Source: Phycisphaerales bacterium
GTDB taxonomy: Bacteria > Planctomycetota > Phycisphaerae > Phycisphaerales > SM1A02
DNA length: 64,000 bases
Direction: 5' to 3'
Assembly (NCBI GenBank): GCA_029260575.1
Contig: JAJDDB010000028.1
Coordinates: forward strand, 45,497-109,496
Part shown: positions 1 through 8,803 of the stretch, piece by piece
How the letters are laid out: every line of letters starts with the position of its first letter
How positions within the stretch are numbered: the first letter of the stretch is position 1
Notes under the pieces: model-generated
What the model was told of the DNA's origin: nothing
Database searches by the model: none
Seen by the model: the letters and a program-made list of their open reading frames with translations, nothing else
Translations under genes and position numbers: made by a program

Positions 1-362
1 GTGCATGCAGCGTGATATGCCCTGGCGACATTCTGCGTGGCATCGTAAAGATACGGAAACGTGTAGCCGGCGTTCTGCACTTCCTTGATCATCAGGTCCG
101 GGCTGTCATCGGGATATTTTGCAGCATCGTTGGAATTGATACCGACGACGGCAACGCCTTTGGCCTGATAGTCGCGGGCGAACTTCGCCAATCCCTCGCG
201 GATGTGGATCACAAACGGGCAGTGATTGCACATGAATACGACAACCAGCGCAGGCGCATCTTCAAAGTCGCCACGGCGAACCATCGCGCCTGCAGTGTCC
301 GGCAGGGCGAACTCCGGAGCGTCAGTTCCCAGTTCCAACATCGTCGAAGCAGTAGCGGCCAT
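1..362 (-). CDS. Thioredoxin-like (AhpC/TSA-type) protein, 3' end beyond window
   Basis: Read from the reverse strand, about 120 residues are visible before the window edge, and no stop is reached. The N-terminus begins MAATASTMLELGTDAPEF and residues 45-48 form a C-N-H-C motif in the context FMCNHCPFV. This matches the thioredoxin-fold family of AhpC/TSA-like proteins whose members carry 'CNHCPFV' at the redox site; a thiol-disulfide or peroxide-reducing role is inferred from family. The ATG at 362 was chosen because GAAAGGA lies about 9 nt upstream; an in-frame ATG at 371 abuts that purine stretch and is less likely. The gene is divergent from the PEP-CTERM-type gene at 781. Confidence 0.8.
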   Translation of the reverse strand, partial: MAATASTMLELGTDAPEFALPDTAGAMVRRGDFEDAPALVVVFMCNHCPFVIHIREGLAKFARDYQAKGVAVVGINSNDAAKYPDDSPDLMIKEVQNAGYTFPYLYDATQNVARAYHAAC

Positions 363-780
363 CGGGTGCATTCCTTTCCGGTGTGAGTTGTGCGAATCAA
401 TCCAATCGACCCGCTGCAGGACCATTCAGCCAGCGGGTCCTCAGATGGTAGGGCACCGACCATGCCTGACGTGAATCATGCACACAAACCCTCCCAAAGT
501 CCCGAAAATGCAAGTGCTGGGCCTAATTGTCGTTCAGAATCAGTGAAAGACTGTCCACAGCGTTGACTTTCACCCGCCAAACGCCCAAACTTGTGAGTGT
601 TGGGGATTGGGGAGAGATCACTTTTGATCTCACATCGGTTTCGAAGAGAGAGAGCGATATCGCTATGCACAGTCGCTGCCCCAATTTGGAGCGTCCTGTC
701 AACCATCTTTGAAATGAGCGTTCGAGCAGGTCGCACGAGGACGCGGCGTCGGATGCGAAGAGACCCCTTGGAGGAATGAA
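363..780. other. Divergent intergenic region, no gene seen
   Basis: About 420 bases separate two divergent genes. Overlapping short ORFs exist on both strands but none has a recognisable motif, a convincing ribosome-binding site or sensible composition. The region presumably holds promoters for both flanking genes, but I could not place a convincing -35/-10 pair. Confidence 0.4.
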
Positions 781-1650
781 ATGAAGACTCTGACTTTGAC
801 CCTCGCAGCTGGAACCATTCTCGCAATGACCAGTGCGGCAACTGCTGATGTGATCGCACTCGAAGATTTTGACGGCGGCGCGCTCAATCTCAACGGCACG
901 ACAAACGTGCTTGACTACGGCGCGGGCGGCGGCAACGCCGGCGACACATTCGGTCGCGTCAAGGGATTGCACCTTGCAGGCGGCACTGGAATGTCAAATG
1001 ATCTTGCTGATGATTCCGTTGTCGATGTCGGCGGTTCAGGAATCTTCGCTGGCGATTCGCGTGGTATTGCAGGCCAGAATACATCCGCCTTCTTCGGCAT
1101 GGTCGATTCCGATGGCAACGTCGATGGCCTCGGGAACGGTCTGAACAATGCTGTGTGGTCCTTCGACATCTCTTCTGCGACAGCGATCACCAGCATTGAT
1201 ATGGACATTGCTGCAATGGGCGACTTCGAAGAATCCTCGACAGATGGTTTCCTCGTCGAAGCACAGGTTGATGGCGGCGGCTGGACTGAAATCTTCAAGG
1301 GCCGAACGTTCGATGATGCAAACAACTTCTCGCGAACGTATCGCGCAATGGACGGCGGCGGCGTTTTCTCTGAAAATGATCCACTCGAACTGTTCATTGA
1401 TGGTCTTGCAACCGGAACATTGCTCGACAAATCAGACGCTACAACAGGCGACTTTGATTCATTCTCATCAATCGGCCTTGCAGGCGCAAGCGGCGGGAAG
1501 CTCGAAATCAGAATCAGCTGGGCCGGTTCACCGTCGGGTAGCGAAGCGATGGGCTTTGACAATATCACCGTCAACGGCGTTCCCACACCCGGTGCCCTCG
1601 CACTGCTCGGCCTCGCCGGCATCGCCAGCCGTCGACGTCGTCGCGCCTGA
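781..1650 (+). CDS. Secreted protein with PEP-CTERM-type sorting tail
   Basis: This 289-aa protein has a signal peptide (about residues 1-22, ending TSAATA before DVIALEDF). The C-terminus consists of VPTPGALALLGLAGI followed by an Arg-rich end, which is the PEP-CTERM architecture: short Pro motif, hydrophobic helix, basic tail. The Pro motif here is P-T-P rather than P-E-P. The body is acidic and rich in Gly, Asp and Ser, with no catalytic motif recognised, and resembles the beta-sandwich ectodomains typical of the class. The start has a strong GGAGG at 771-775. It is a plausible substrate of the exosortase encoded at 48631-49503; such proteins are exported, cleaved near the Pro motif and placed at the cell surface or in the exopolysaccharide matrix. 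It is transcribed alone and followed by a strong terminator. Confidence 0.85.
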   Translation: MKTLTLTLAAGTILAMTSAATADVIALEDFDGGALNLNGTTNVLDYGAGGGNAGDTFGRVKGLHLAGGTGMSNDLADDSVVDVGGSGIFAGDSRGIAGQNTSAFFGMVDSDGNVDGLGNGLNNAVWSFDISSATAITSIDMDIAAMGDFEESSTDGFLVEAQVDGGGWTEIFKGRTFDDANNFSRTYRAMDGGGVFSENDPLELFIDGLATGTLLDKSDATTGDFDSFSSIGLAGASGGKLEIRISWAGSPSGSEAMGFDNITVNGVPTPGALALLGLAGIASRRRRRA

Positions 1651-1677
1651 TCGCCATAAGCTTAAGACAAATCACTC

Positions 1678-1708
1678 AACGCCCATGCAACATCGCATGG
1701 GCGTTTTT
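1678..1708 (+). terminator. Rho-independent terminator of the PEP-CTERM-type gene
   Basis: An 11-bp perfect stem (AACGCCCATGC, 1678-1688, with GCATGGGCGTT, 1695-1705) encloses a 6-nt loop and runs into TTTTT. It lies 28 bp after the stop at 1650 and may also insulate the convergent TolC-like gene. Confidence 0.9.
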
Positions 1709-1735
1709 CATTGCGCATCTGTTGCGGACGCACAT

Positions 1736-3454
1736 TTACTCGTCGTTGTCATCACCTTCAAGAAGCTCCGACCACAGCCGGTCATGTGATTCACCGTGTC
1801 GCGTTTCAAGTTCAGACTGCGTCGGTGCATCCCAGATCACACGGTCATGCCCGAGCAGCGTACCCGTCGCAAAGGCGATATCTATCATCGAAATCTGGTG
1901 ATCCGCAAGTGCGCGAATCTCCGCAGACTGCGCATCGGCCAGCCTTGCTGCAGCATCGAGGACATCCGTACTGGTGCGCACGCCGACGTTGAACTGCCGC
2001 TGCTCTGCTTCATAGGTTCGCCCCTCAAGAATCGCAGCCTGCCGCGCTGCAAGAATGCGCTGCCAGTTCTGCTCCAGCAGATCCAGAGCATCAAAGACTT
2101 CCTGACGGATCGCAAGATCACGCTGCGCTTTTGTTGCCAACCGCTGCAGCCGCGTCAGAATCGCACGATGCACGCGCGCTTCCGCAGCTTCATTGCCCAG
2201 CGGCACGCGCACATTCGCGCCCAGCGACCAGTTCTGAAACCGGTTGTCAAACACTTGATCGAATGCGCGGTTGTACGAAGTCCCCAACCCGCTGAGGCTG
2301 TAGGAATAATCCACGGTAAACAGCGGCAGCGCCTGATTCCGTTCGAAGTCAACCGTGCTCAGATCGCTTGCCAATTGCAGTTCCAGCTCCAGCATTTCCA
2401 TACGATTGACAATTGCGTACTGCGCAAGTTCATCAGCATCCAGTTCGAGTCCCGCAGGATTGGGATCGGTCACGGTCAGCAGCGCTGTCGGGCCGTTAAT
2501 CGGCAGATCATTGCGGTTCATAATGCGTTTGAGATCACGCTGTCGTTGCCGCACAAGTGTCTGCGCAATGATGATCGCTTCCAGCCGCTGGGCCACGCCG
2601 GACTGCGCTCGGGTGACTTCTATTTCCGGAATGTCACCGGCATCAACTTTCCGCTGTGCCTGGTCAAGCTGCGCGATAGCCAATTCGTATTGCTGCTGCC
2701 GAACGATCAACTCCCGTCGGGCTGCGTATAGATTCCAGTACGCGCGATCTGCGTTGGCAAGAATGCGGATTGATTCCAGTTTCGTGCGCGCATCCGTAAT
2801 CGTCTTTTGATTGCGCGCAATCCGAATTGAATGCGTGTTCGCCCTAATGCCGCCGCCGCGCAACAGTGGCTGCGTGATCGAAAATCGCAGATCAGCATCA
2901 TACGCAGGATTGAGCAGTGAAAACGGATTGTTTGTCTCAGTCTTGCTGAATGGGAAGTCAACCGTCACCGTGCCACCGGTGCGCAGCGGAATCTCCACGC
3001 CGAGGCTGAAGTTGTCAAAATCCGCAAGCGATCCCTCGGTCCCCAGCGCAGTGGGGGAGTCGGTATGCGTCGTCCGCGCAGAGCCCACAAAAGTCGCTTC
3101 GAACTTGGCTTGTTCTTCATCAACTGTTGCCTGCGCGATCGTTGGATTCACGAGTTCCACGCGCAGATCGAGATTGTTCACAAGCGCTGCAGCCCGCACA
3201 TCACCCAGCGCAAGATCAAGCACCGCAGGCGGCGCGGCCGGCATCATCACTTGCGCAAGCATCGCCTCAGTCGCCTGTTCAATATCCACCGGTTCCATCG
3301 CAGAGCGCTCGCGCAGATCAAGTTCCTCAATCACATGCGTGCGCTGCGCCGGCACGTCAACCTGATATGAGCTGTCATCAAACAAACTCTGACAACCAGC
3401 CGCACCAAGCCCGATTACGGCGGTGCCGATACTCCAGAACTGTACTGCTCTCAA
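1736..3454 (-). CDS. TolC-family outer-membrane efflux channel lipoprotein
   Basis: This 572-aa protein has an N-terminal lipoprotein signal (VIGLGAAGC, lipid-anchor Cys at residue 21) and two long helical repeats typical of the TolC/OEP family: stretches such as VDEEQAKFEATFVGSA, QARTKLESIRILANADRAYWNLYAARREL and an equivalent second half ending LADHQISMIDIAFATGTLLG. Family knowledge places it as the outer-membrane duct of a tripartite exporter. It is the last gene of a four-gene minus-strand operon after adaptor, ATPase and permease, 61 bp behind the permease, so its partners are clear. The substrate is unknown; MacAB-TolC-like systems export peptides, siderophores or macrolides. Confidence 0.9.
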   Translation of the reverse strand: MRAVQFWSIGTAVIGLGAAGCQSLFDDSSYQVDVPAQRTHVIEELDLRERSAMEPVDIEQATEAMLAQVMMPAAPPAVLDLALGDVRAAALVNNLDLRVELVNPTIAQATVDEEQAKFEATFVGSARTTHTDSPTALGTEGSLADFDNFSLGVEIPLRTGGTVTVDFPFSKTETNNPFSLLNPAYDADLRFSITQPLLRGGGIRANTHSIRIARNQKTITDARTKLESIRILANADRAYWNLYAARRELIVRQQQYELAIAQLDQAQRKVDAGDIPEIEVTRAQSGVAQRLEAIIIAQTLVRQRQRDLKRIMNRNDLPINGPTALLTVTDPNPAGLELDADELAQYAIVNRMEMLELELQLASDLSTVDFERNQALPLFTVDYSYSLSGLGTSYNRAFDQVFDNRFQNWSLGANVRVPLGNEAAEARVHRAILTRLQRLATKAQRDLAIRQEVFDALDLLEQNWQRILAARQAAILEGRTYEAEQRQFNVGVRTSTDVLDAAARLADAQSAEIRALADHQISMIDIAFATGTLLGHDRVIWDAPTQSELETRHGESHDRLWSELLEGDDNDE

Positions 3455-3515
3455 CGCCCTGACCCCTTTACCAAATCACATCCGCCTGTCGCCGTCGCAC
3501 AATGCGCCCCAGCGA

Positions 3516-4766
3516 TTACTCGTGCCGCAAGGCATCAATTGGATCGAGCCGCGACGCCTTGATCGCTGGGAACATACCGAAGACCACGCCGACCAACGCG
3601 CAGAACCCGAAGCTCATCACAACAGCCCACCACGGCACGACCGCATATTCCAGATCAGCGCCGGGCAGTTTCGTCATGGCCAGCGCGCCCAGTTCGCCGA
3701 TTGCTACGCCGATGAACCCGCCGACCACCGATAGTGTGACCGCCTCCAGCAGAAACTGCATCAAGATGGCAGCCGGCGTCGCTCCGACCGCTTTGCGCAA
3801 TCCGATTTCGCGCGTGCGCTCTGACACCGACACCAGCATGATGTTCATAATGCCGATGCCGCCGACCAGCAGGCTGATACTGACAATACCGCCTGCGATC
3901 GCAGTAATCGCCGCTGCGACCACCTGAAACTGCTCGATAAACTGATCAATTGATTCCGCCCGGAATGTGTCCGGGTCGCCCGGCTCCAGACCGCGCATCT
4001 TGCGCATCACAAATCGAACTTCCGCCTGCGCCTCCGCAGCAAGCTCCGGCGACATAACCTGCGCAATGATCATGAAAAAGAAATCCGGATCCTTCATGCG
4101 CGCAGCTGTCGAAAATGGAATGATCATCTCCACATCTGAACCGCCCGGGCCGAAGTCCGCATTGAACATGCCCGCTTCAAAATCCTTGAGCACGCCAACG
4201 ACCAGGAACCTGCGTTCATTGATCAGGATGTGCGTGTTCGTCGGGTCACTATTGAGTCGGAGCCGTTCAATACCCTTTTCATTGATCAGGCATACCTGCC
4301 GTGCGTTGTCGTTATCGGTGCGCATCAGTTGCCTGCCGAGCACAACTTCACGACCCTCGATTTCATGCCACGCCGGCCAGACTCCTGTCACCGATGCATT
4401 GGCTTGCGTCTTCGTTCCGACCTGCACGGTCGCACTCAAACCCGTATTCGGTGTCAGTCGCCGAATCGATGCGCAATTTGCTTCAATCGCTTCAAGCTCA
4501 TTGACCTTCATCCGCACATCGGTCCAGCCATAGCGATTGCGGGCTTCATCCGGAAAGTCGTGCAGAATGAACATCTTATTTGCGCCGATCGCTTCGAACT
4601 CGCTGAGGATTTTCCCTTTGAGTCCTGCGAGCGCTGCGATAACTGTCGTCACCGACGCCACGCCGATGATGATGCCCAGCGCCGTTAGGAACGATCGCGC
4701 CTTGTTGATCCAGATCTGCCGAAGCGCCAGCGCGATCGCCTGAATGTAAAACAGTGGATTCAACAT
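3516..4766 (-). CDS. MacB-like ABC transporter permease (FtsX family)
   Basis: The protein is 416 aa. It has an N-terminal transmembrane helix (about residues 18-42, SFLTALGIIIGVASVTTVIA), a roughly 200-residue periplasmic MacB_PCD-like domain, then three C-terminal helices with the conserved family text VGGIGIMNIMLVSV and RTREIGLRKAVGA. The lengths match stand-alone MacB/LolC-type permeases whose ATPase is a separate polypeptide, here the gene just upstream (12-bp gap). It is part of the adaptor-ATPase-permease-TolC operon and probably acts as a mechanotransmission permease pulling substrate from the periplasm into the channel. The start is the first ATG of the frame. Confidence 0.92.
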   Translation of the reverse strand: MLNPLFYIQAIALALRQIWINKARSFLTALGIIIGVASVTTVIAALAGLKGKILSEFEAIGANKMFILHDFPDEARNRYGWTDVRMKVNELEAIEANCASIRRLTPNTGLSATVQVGTKTQANASVTGVWPAWHEIEGREVVLGRQLMRTDNDNARQVCLINEKGIERLRLNSDPTNTHILINERRFLVVGVLKDFEAGMFNADFGPGGSDVEMIIPFSTAARMKDPDFFFMIIAQVMSPELAAEAQAEVRFVMRKMRGLEPGDPDTFRAESIDQFIEQFQVVAAAITAIAGGIVSISLLVGGIGIMNIMLVSVSERTREIGLRKAVGATPAAILMQFLLEAVTLSVVGGFIGVAIGELGALAMTKLPGADLEYAVVPWWAVVMSFGFCALVGVVFGMFPAIKASRLDPIDALRHE

Positions 4767-4778
4767 AGCTTGCGTCGC

Positions 4779-5534
4779 CTATCCACCCACCGGGCCTGCC
4801 GATGTCGGCGGCGCGACGAGCGGCGCCGCTGCGCGCTCCGTCATCCGCACTGGCGCAGAGTTCATTCGATCTTCTTCAACCATGCCATCCGCCAGCCGGA
4901 TGATCCGATGACAATGTTCCGCAACATCATTTTCGTGCGTCACTATCACAATTGTCTGACCTTCATCGTGCAACTGTTCAAACAGCGTCAGAATCTCGCG
5001 CGTCGTCGCAGAATCAAGATTCCCGGTCGGTTCGTCAGCCAGCAATATAGATGGTTCGTTCAGAATCGCCCGGGCAATGGCTACGCGCTGCTTCTGTCCG
5101 CCCGAAAGCTGGTTCGGCCGATGGTGCATGCGATCCCCAAGCCCCACGCGCTCCAGTGCCCGCGTGGCCAGACGTCGCCGCATCCGCCACCCCGTGCGCG
5201 AATACACCAACGGCATCTCGACATTCGCCAACGCCGTCATGCGCGGCAACAATTCAAACGATTGAAACACAAAGCCGACGCGCTTGTTGCGGACTGCTGC
5301 AAGCTCTGCCGCCGACATTGTGCTCACGTCATGGTCTGCCAACAGGAACGTGCCGGTGGTGGGGGTGTCCAGACAACCAAGAATGTTCATGAACGTGCTC
5401 TTGCCCGAGCCCGATGAACCCATGATCGCAACCCACTCGTTGTCATCAATGTCGATTGTCACGCCGCGCAGCGCATAGATCGTCTCCACCCCGACGCGAT
5501 ACACCTTCCACAGATCACTGGTCTGAATAATCAT
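4779..5534 (-). CDS. MacB/LolD-type ABC transporter ATP-binding protein
   Basis: This 251-aa ATPase carries a Walker A (GSSGSGKST, near residue 40), an ABC signature (LSGGQKQR) and a Walker B with D-loop ([12 protein letters not shown]), followed by the H-loop (VIVTHE). '[23 protein letters not shown]' is characteristic of the MacB/LolD subfamily. Its ATG overlaps the stop of the adaptor gene by 4 bp (ATGA), indicating translational coupling. It energises the permease encoded immediately downstream. Confidence 0.95.
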   Translation of the reverse strand: MIIQTSDLWKVYRVGVETIYALRGVTIDIDDNEWVAIMGSSGSGKSTFMNILGCLDTPTTGTFLLADHDVSTMSAAELAAVRNKRVGFVFQSFELLPRMTALANVEMPLVYSRTGWRMRRRLATRALERVGLGDRMHHRPNQLSGGQKQRVAIARAILNEPSILLADEPTGNLDSATTREILTLFEQLHDEGQTIVIVTHENDVAEHCHRIIRLADGMVEEDRMNSAPVRMTERAAAPLVAPPTSAGPVGG

Positions 5535-6916
5535 GAACCAGTTCCATCAGCAGCAAGTGATGTCGTCGACTCCGCATCCGCACTGTCGTCAGCTTCTTCA
5601 TCATCAGTTGCGATCGCAGCGTCGTCTTCCGTCGCAGGTGCGTCGTCATCGGTATCAACGCGCACCGCCGCGCCATCGCTGAGTTCATCCAGCAGCGCCT
5701 TATACGGGCCAACTACAACCGTGTCGCCGGGTTCCAATCCCTTGACAACAAGTTGATGTGTCAAATCACTTGCGCCTGCATGCACCGCCTGAAACTCTGC
5801 TTTGCCATCAACGACTTTGTACACGACGTACGCAACGCTCTTGCGCTTATTCACGAGTTCGCTGTTGCGAACATCATCCGGCAGATCTTCGATTGCGCGA
5901 TCCAAAATCGCCTGACTAGGCACGACAATGCCGTTGTGTTCCGCTACTTCAACATCAGCATTCGCAGTGTGCCCGCTGCGCACGAGCTTGCCCTGCAGGT
6001 CGAGTTCAATCTCAGTCGCAAAGAACCCGCCGCCGCTTGCCGACTGCGAACGCTGCAGCGCGATATGCGTTACCGTTCCGCTGAACACTTCATCAGGGAA
6101 ACCATTGATGTACACCCGTGCAGTCTGACCAAGTCCGACCTTGGCTATGTCGTTTTCCGAGACTTCCGCAGTCAGCAGCATGCGGTCCAGGTCAGCGATC
6201 GTGAGTATCACAGTACCCGGGTTGTTCATCGTGCCGACCAGCACAACCTCGCCGACCTCTGCGTTGAGCGCACTGATCACGCCGTCCATCGGCGCGGTGA
6301 TTACGGTCTTGGACAGCGCTTCCGTTGCAAGATCAATGTCTGCCTTCGCGCTGACCAGTGAACTTTCAAGAACCGATATGTTGTATTTCGCAGCCTCGAC
6401 GTTGGCATCCAGATCCTGCGCCCGTTCCATCGCATCATCTAGTTCACGACGACTCACATCGCCGCTGTCATAAAGCTGCTGCTTGCGCTCCAACTCACGC
6501 TTGGCAAAGTTCAGATTGCTCAGTACGCCCTGCAGCCGGGCCTGCTCGGATTGCAGTCGAAAGGATTCGCCATCGCGCCGCGCCTTCGCTGAGTCCAACG
6601 ATGCAAGCAGGTTTCGATCATCAAGACGAACGACAACATCACCCTTCTTGACGTGCTCGCCTTCCTCGAACGGCAACTCTTCGATCTTCGAAGAAATCTC
6701 CGACGAAAGCTGCACCTGCTTTTTCGGTTCGATCGTCCCCGGTGCTTTGACCATCTCGATGAGCGTTGACACCTCAGCGACTTCGACGCGAACGAGTATC
6801 CCGCTGGTATCGCCCGAAGACGAAGAAAATCCGCCCATCGAGCCCGGACCGACCGCCAAAGCCCCACCCAGCACGACCACAACCAGCACGAACAGCACTA
6901 TGAGAGTGAGTTTCAC
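5531..6916 (-). CDS. Periplasmic adaptor (HlyD/MacA-like membrane-fusion protein)
   Basis: Starting at GTG 6916 the protein is about 461 aa, with one N-terminal membrane helix (VKLTLIVLFVLVVVVLGG), a biotinyl-lipoyl-like half motif (GTIEPKKQVQLSSEISSKIEEL), a long coiled-coil hairpin (about residues 105-190), the second lipoyl half (ITAPMDGVISALNAEVGEVV) and a beta-barrel region. This is the standard RND/ABC adaptor layout. An open frame continues up to 7081, but that extension has no adaptor homology and the hydrophobic helix fits a start at 6916. The C-terminal 45 residues are unusually acidic (Asp/Glu/Ala-rich). It is the first gene of the exporter operon. Confidence 0.9.
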   Translation of the reverse strand: MKLTLIVLFVLVVVVLGGALAVGPGSMGGFSSSSGDTSGILVRVEVAEVSTLIEMVKAPGTIEPKKQVQLSSEISSKIEELPFEEGEHVKKGDVVVRLDDRNLLASLDSAKARRDGESFRLQSEQARLQGVLSNLNFAKRELERKQQLYDSGDVSRRELDDAMERAQDLDANVEAAKYNISVLESSLVSAKADIDLATEALSKTVITAPMDGVISALNAEVGEVVLVGTMNNPGTVILTIADLDRMLLTAEVSENDIAKVGLGQTARVYINGFPDEVFSGTVTHIALQRSQSASGGGFFATEIELDLQGKLVRSGHTANADVEVAEHNGIVVPSQAILDRAIEDLPDDVRNSELVNKRKSVAYVVYKVVDGKAEFQAVHAGASDLTHQLVVKGLEPGDTVVVGPYKALLDELSDGAAVRVDTDDDAPATEDDAAIATDDEEADDSADAESTTSLAADGTGS

Positions 6917-7143
6917 GTCCCAAGTTCCCCTTATGACGGTACGAACCCCAAATCCTCGGCCGGTCAATTGTTGGGAGGACAGGCCCCCAAGTTGCACAAC
7001 AAACGGCCTGGAATCTGCCCAGCCAGCCACTGTACAACGGCCCAACAATAGGCATCCACCTACATTGTGTACATTTCGCACCGAGGAATCCGAAGCAACA
7101 GGCAGCCGGACCGATCAGCACCAACCGGCCGAGAGACTTTTCC

Positions 7144-7788
7144 ATGCAGATCGAATGTGACAGTTGCGAACGAATGATCGACATCCCCGCCGAGCACAAA
7201 GGCGCCAAGATCACCTGCCCGTACTGCAGCGATGTGAATCGCATTCCGCAACCGACCGAAACCGTCGCCGCCGCCAGCACTGCAGATCAGGGCGAGCAGC
7301 TTGGTAATCTGCCCGATCGCAGCAGCGCTGAAATAAACGTCTGCCTCGTGCGCCCCGCAATGTTTCGCGCGCATCCGTTCCGCTTTCTTGCGGTCTCGTT
7401 TCTCATCATCGGCGGATTCAGCCTCGCGCTCTGGCCGCAGGTCAGCGACCGCCCTCCCAACTGGATCCTTTGGCCAGGCCTCCTCATCGGCCTCTTCGGC
7501 GTCGGCTGGTGGAGCATGTGGTGGCTGGCCACGCACTGGTGGATCAAACTCTCCGTCTCCAACAAACGCACCATTCGCCAGGAAGGCATCGTGCAACGGC
7601 ACACCACCGAAGTATTGCACGATCACGTTCGCAGCGTCGACATTCAACAGACACTGCTGCAGCGCATCCTCAACGTCGGAACAGTCGGCATTGATTCCGC
7701 AGGACAGGACGATGTCGAAATCGTCATCGCCGACATTCCTGATCCGTACGAAGTCAAGAAAATCATCGACCGCTATCGCAAGATGTAA
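7144..7788 (+). CDS. Zinc-ribbon and bacterial PH-domain membrane protein
   Basis: The protein is 214 aa. The N-terminus holds a short zinc-ribbon-like pair, C-D-S-C (residues 5-8) and C-P-Y-C (residues 26-29). Two transmembrane helices follow (about 77-97 and 103-125). The C-terminal segment (SNKRTIRQEGIVQRHTTEVLHDHVRSVDIQQTLLQRILNVGTVGI) matches bacterial PH domains of the DUF304/bPH_2 type. Such proteins are membrane-associated with no assigned catalytic activity. It is divergent from the exporter operon and convergent with the gene at 7831. No SD better than GAGAG is visible. Confidence 0.8.
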   Translation: MQIECDSCERMIDIPAEHKGAKITCPYCSDVNRIPQPTETVAAASTADQGEQLGNLPDRSSAEINVCLVRPAMFRAHPFRFLAVSFLIIGGFSLALWPQVSDRPPNWILWPGLLIGLFGVGWWSMWWLATHWWIKLSVSNKRTIRQEGIVQRHTTEVLHDHVRSVDIQQTLLQRILNVGTVGIDSAGQDDVEIVIADIPDPYEVKKIIDRYRKM

Positions 7789-7830
7789 ACCTCACATATG
7801 GCCCCGGGGTTACTCGGGGGTCTTCACCAA

Positions 7831-8256
7831 CTACTCCGGCAACCGCGGCAACGCAGCCAAATCCGGCTCCACAAACCGCGTCTTGGCCTCCGGCATCATG
7901 CGACATGCAGGCGAATAGAACAACCGCAAGATGTGCTTGCTCATCAACTGTGGATGCATGTCGCAGAATTCGTCCGCCTTGCTGACCGGATGCGACTCGC
8001 TGTACGCCTGCATCGTTACATGAATCAACCACAAAAACGCATGCGTCGTTGTCTCGTGATATCCCGAAGTGGGGGAGTTAGGCACGTTGTTCGCAGCGTT
8101 GTACTTCTTCACACCCTTGCGCATGTGCTGCAGCGCTTCTTCAAAGCCATGTCGCTGCAGATACGTGTACGCCACCCGCACATGCGCCCGATACGTCCAC
8201 AACGCAATCGGCAACGTTAGACCCTCAAACTGTCGCACCAATTCCACATCATCCAT
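7831..8256 (-). CDS. Conserved hypothetical protein (MDDVELVRQFE family)
   Basis: This 141-aa soluble protein has an aromatic, His-rich helical composition (LWTYRAHVRVAYTYLQRHGFEEALQHMRKG; GYHETTTHAFLWLIH). I cannot assign a function. The start at 8256 is preferred over longer in-frame extensions because a truncated paralogue at 9195-9254 begins at the equivalent Met (MTDAELVRQFED) and upstream similarity fades. It is transcribed divergently from the HMA-like gene and lies close to the paired operators at 8344-8385, so it may share their regulation. Confidence 0.65.
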   Translation of the reverse strand: MDDVELVRQFEGLTLPIALWTYRAHVRVAYTYLQRHGFEEALQHMRKGVKKYNAANNVPNSPTSGYHETTTHAFLWLIHVTMQAYSESHPVSKADEFCDMHPQLMSKHILRLFYSPACRMMPEAKTRFVEPDLAALPRLPE

Positions 8257-8343
8257 GCACCGCAGTGTATCTATTGACGCAACTCTGCCGGGCACCATGA
8301 CTTGCAGACGACGAATTTCATTTTGCTTTTCGGTGGATTGCCT

Positions 8344-8385
8344 ATACCCACCGGGGGTATGATACTGCATACCCATAGGGGGTAT
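8344..8385 (+). promoter_or_regulatory. Two tandem CsoR/RcnR-type operator palindromes
   Basis: Two 17-bp elements of form ATACCC-NNN-GG(G)GGTAT lie at 8344-8360 and 8369-8385, 25 bp apart centre to centre. C-rich/G-rich dyads flanked by TA are the typical recognition sequence of CsoR/RcnR-family (DUF156) repressors, one of which is encoded at 8804-9172. The pair lies 50-90 bp before the HMA-like gene at 8435, and 88 bp before the divergent gene at 8256, so it could control both. The assignment is inferred from sequence pattern and context. Confidence 0.7.
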
Positions 8386-8434
8386 CCTGCCCGTCGCGGC
8401 AGACACCGCCTCCCAACCCGAAAGGAACCAAACC

Positions 8435-8704
8435 ATGGCTTTTAGCAAGCCCAACGATCAATCCACGTCCGAAGCCCCGAAGAAACGTGATCGCACCATT
8501 GAGGTCAAAGGCATGACCGGTGATACGTGCGTTTCAAAGGTGAATACCGCCTTGAAGGACGTCAAGAATCTCAGCGTCGACTCCGTCAAGGTCGGCACGA
8601 TCAAACTTCGTGCTGCAACCCGCGATGAAGCTCAGGAAGCATGCGGTGCCGTGACGAAGGCCGGGTTCGAGGCAACCCTCGTCAAACCCGTCGCCACAGC
8701 CTGA
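8435..8704 (+). CDS. HMA-like small protein with a single metal-site cysteine
   Basis: This 89-aa protein has a 20-residue hydrophilic leader followed by a heavy-metal-associated (ferredoxin-like) fold: TIEVKGMTGDTC, then VNTALKDVKNLSVDSVKVGTIKL and a C-terminal strand. Canonical HMA domains have GMTCxxC; here the first Cys is Gly29 and only Cys32 remains. Copper binding in the usual bis-thiolate mode is therefore doubtful; a sulfur/persulfide or other thiol role, or dimeric metal binding, is possible. It lies just downstream of the tandem operators and 99 bp before the CsoR-family regulator, a common arrangement for metal chaperone plus sensor. Confidence 0.75.
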   Translation: MAFSKPNDQSTSEAPKKRDRTIEVKGMTGDTCVSKVNTALKDVKNLSVDSVKVGTIKLRAATRDEAQEACGAVTKAGFEATLVKPVATA

Positions 8705-8803
8705 ACACCGAACTGAATCCCAGACGTTCCGATCGTTGCCCCAGCCCCCAACGGCCGGTCGGAGCGTCGAAGGATTCTGTATGCTTTCGAGGACAGAATC
8801 CTT

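Noticed and set aside
1796..2731. 311-aa open frame on the plus strand
   Set aside because: It is antisense to the TolC-like gene, which has clear family motifs; the plus-strand protein is Arg/Cys/His-rich with no domain.
6917..7081. N-terminal extension of the adaptor protein
   Set aside because: The 55 extra residues lack adaptor similarity and would put 55 residues before the membrane helix; GTG 6916 is a better start.
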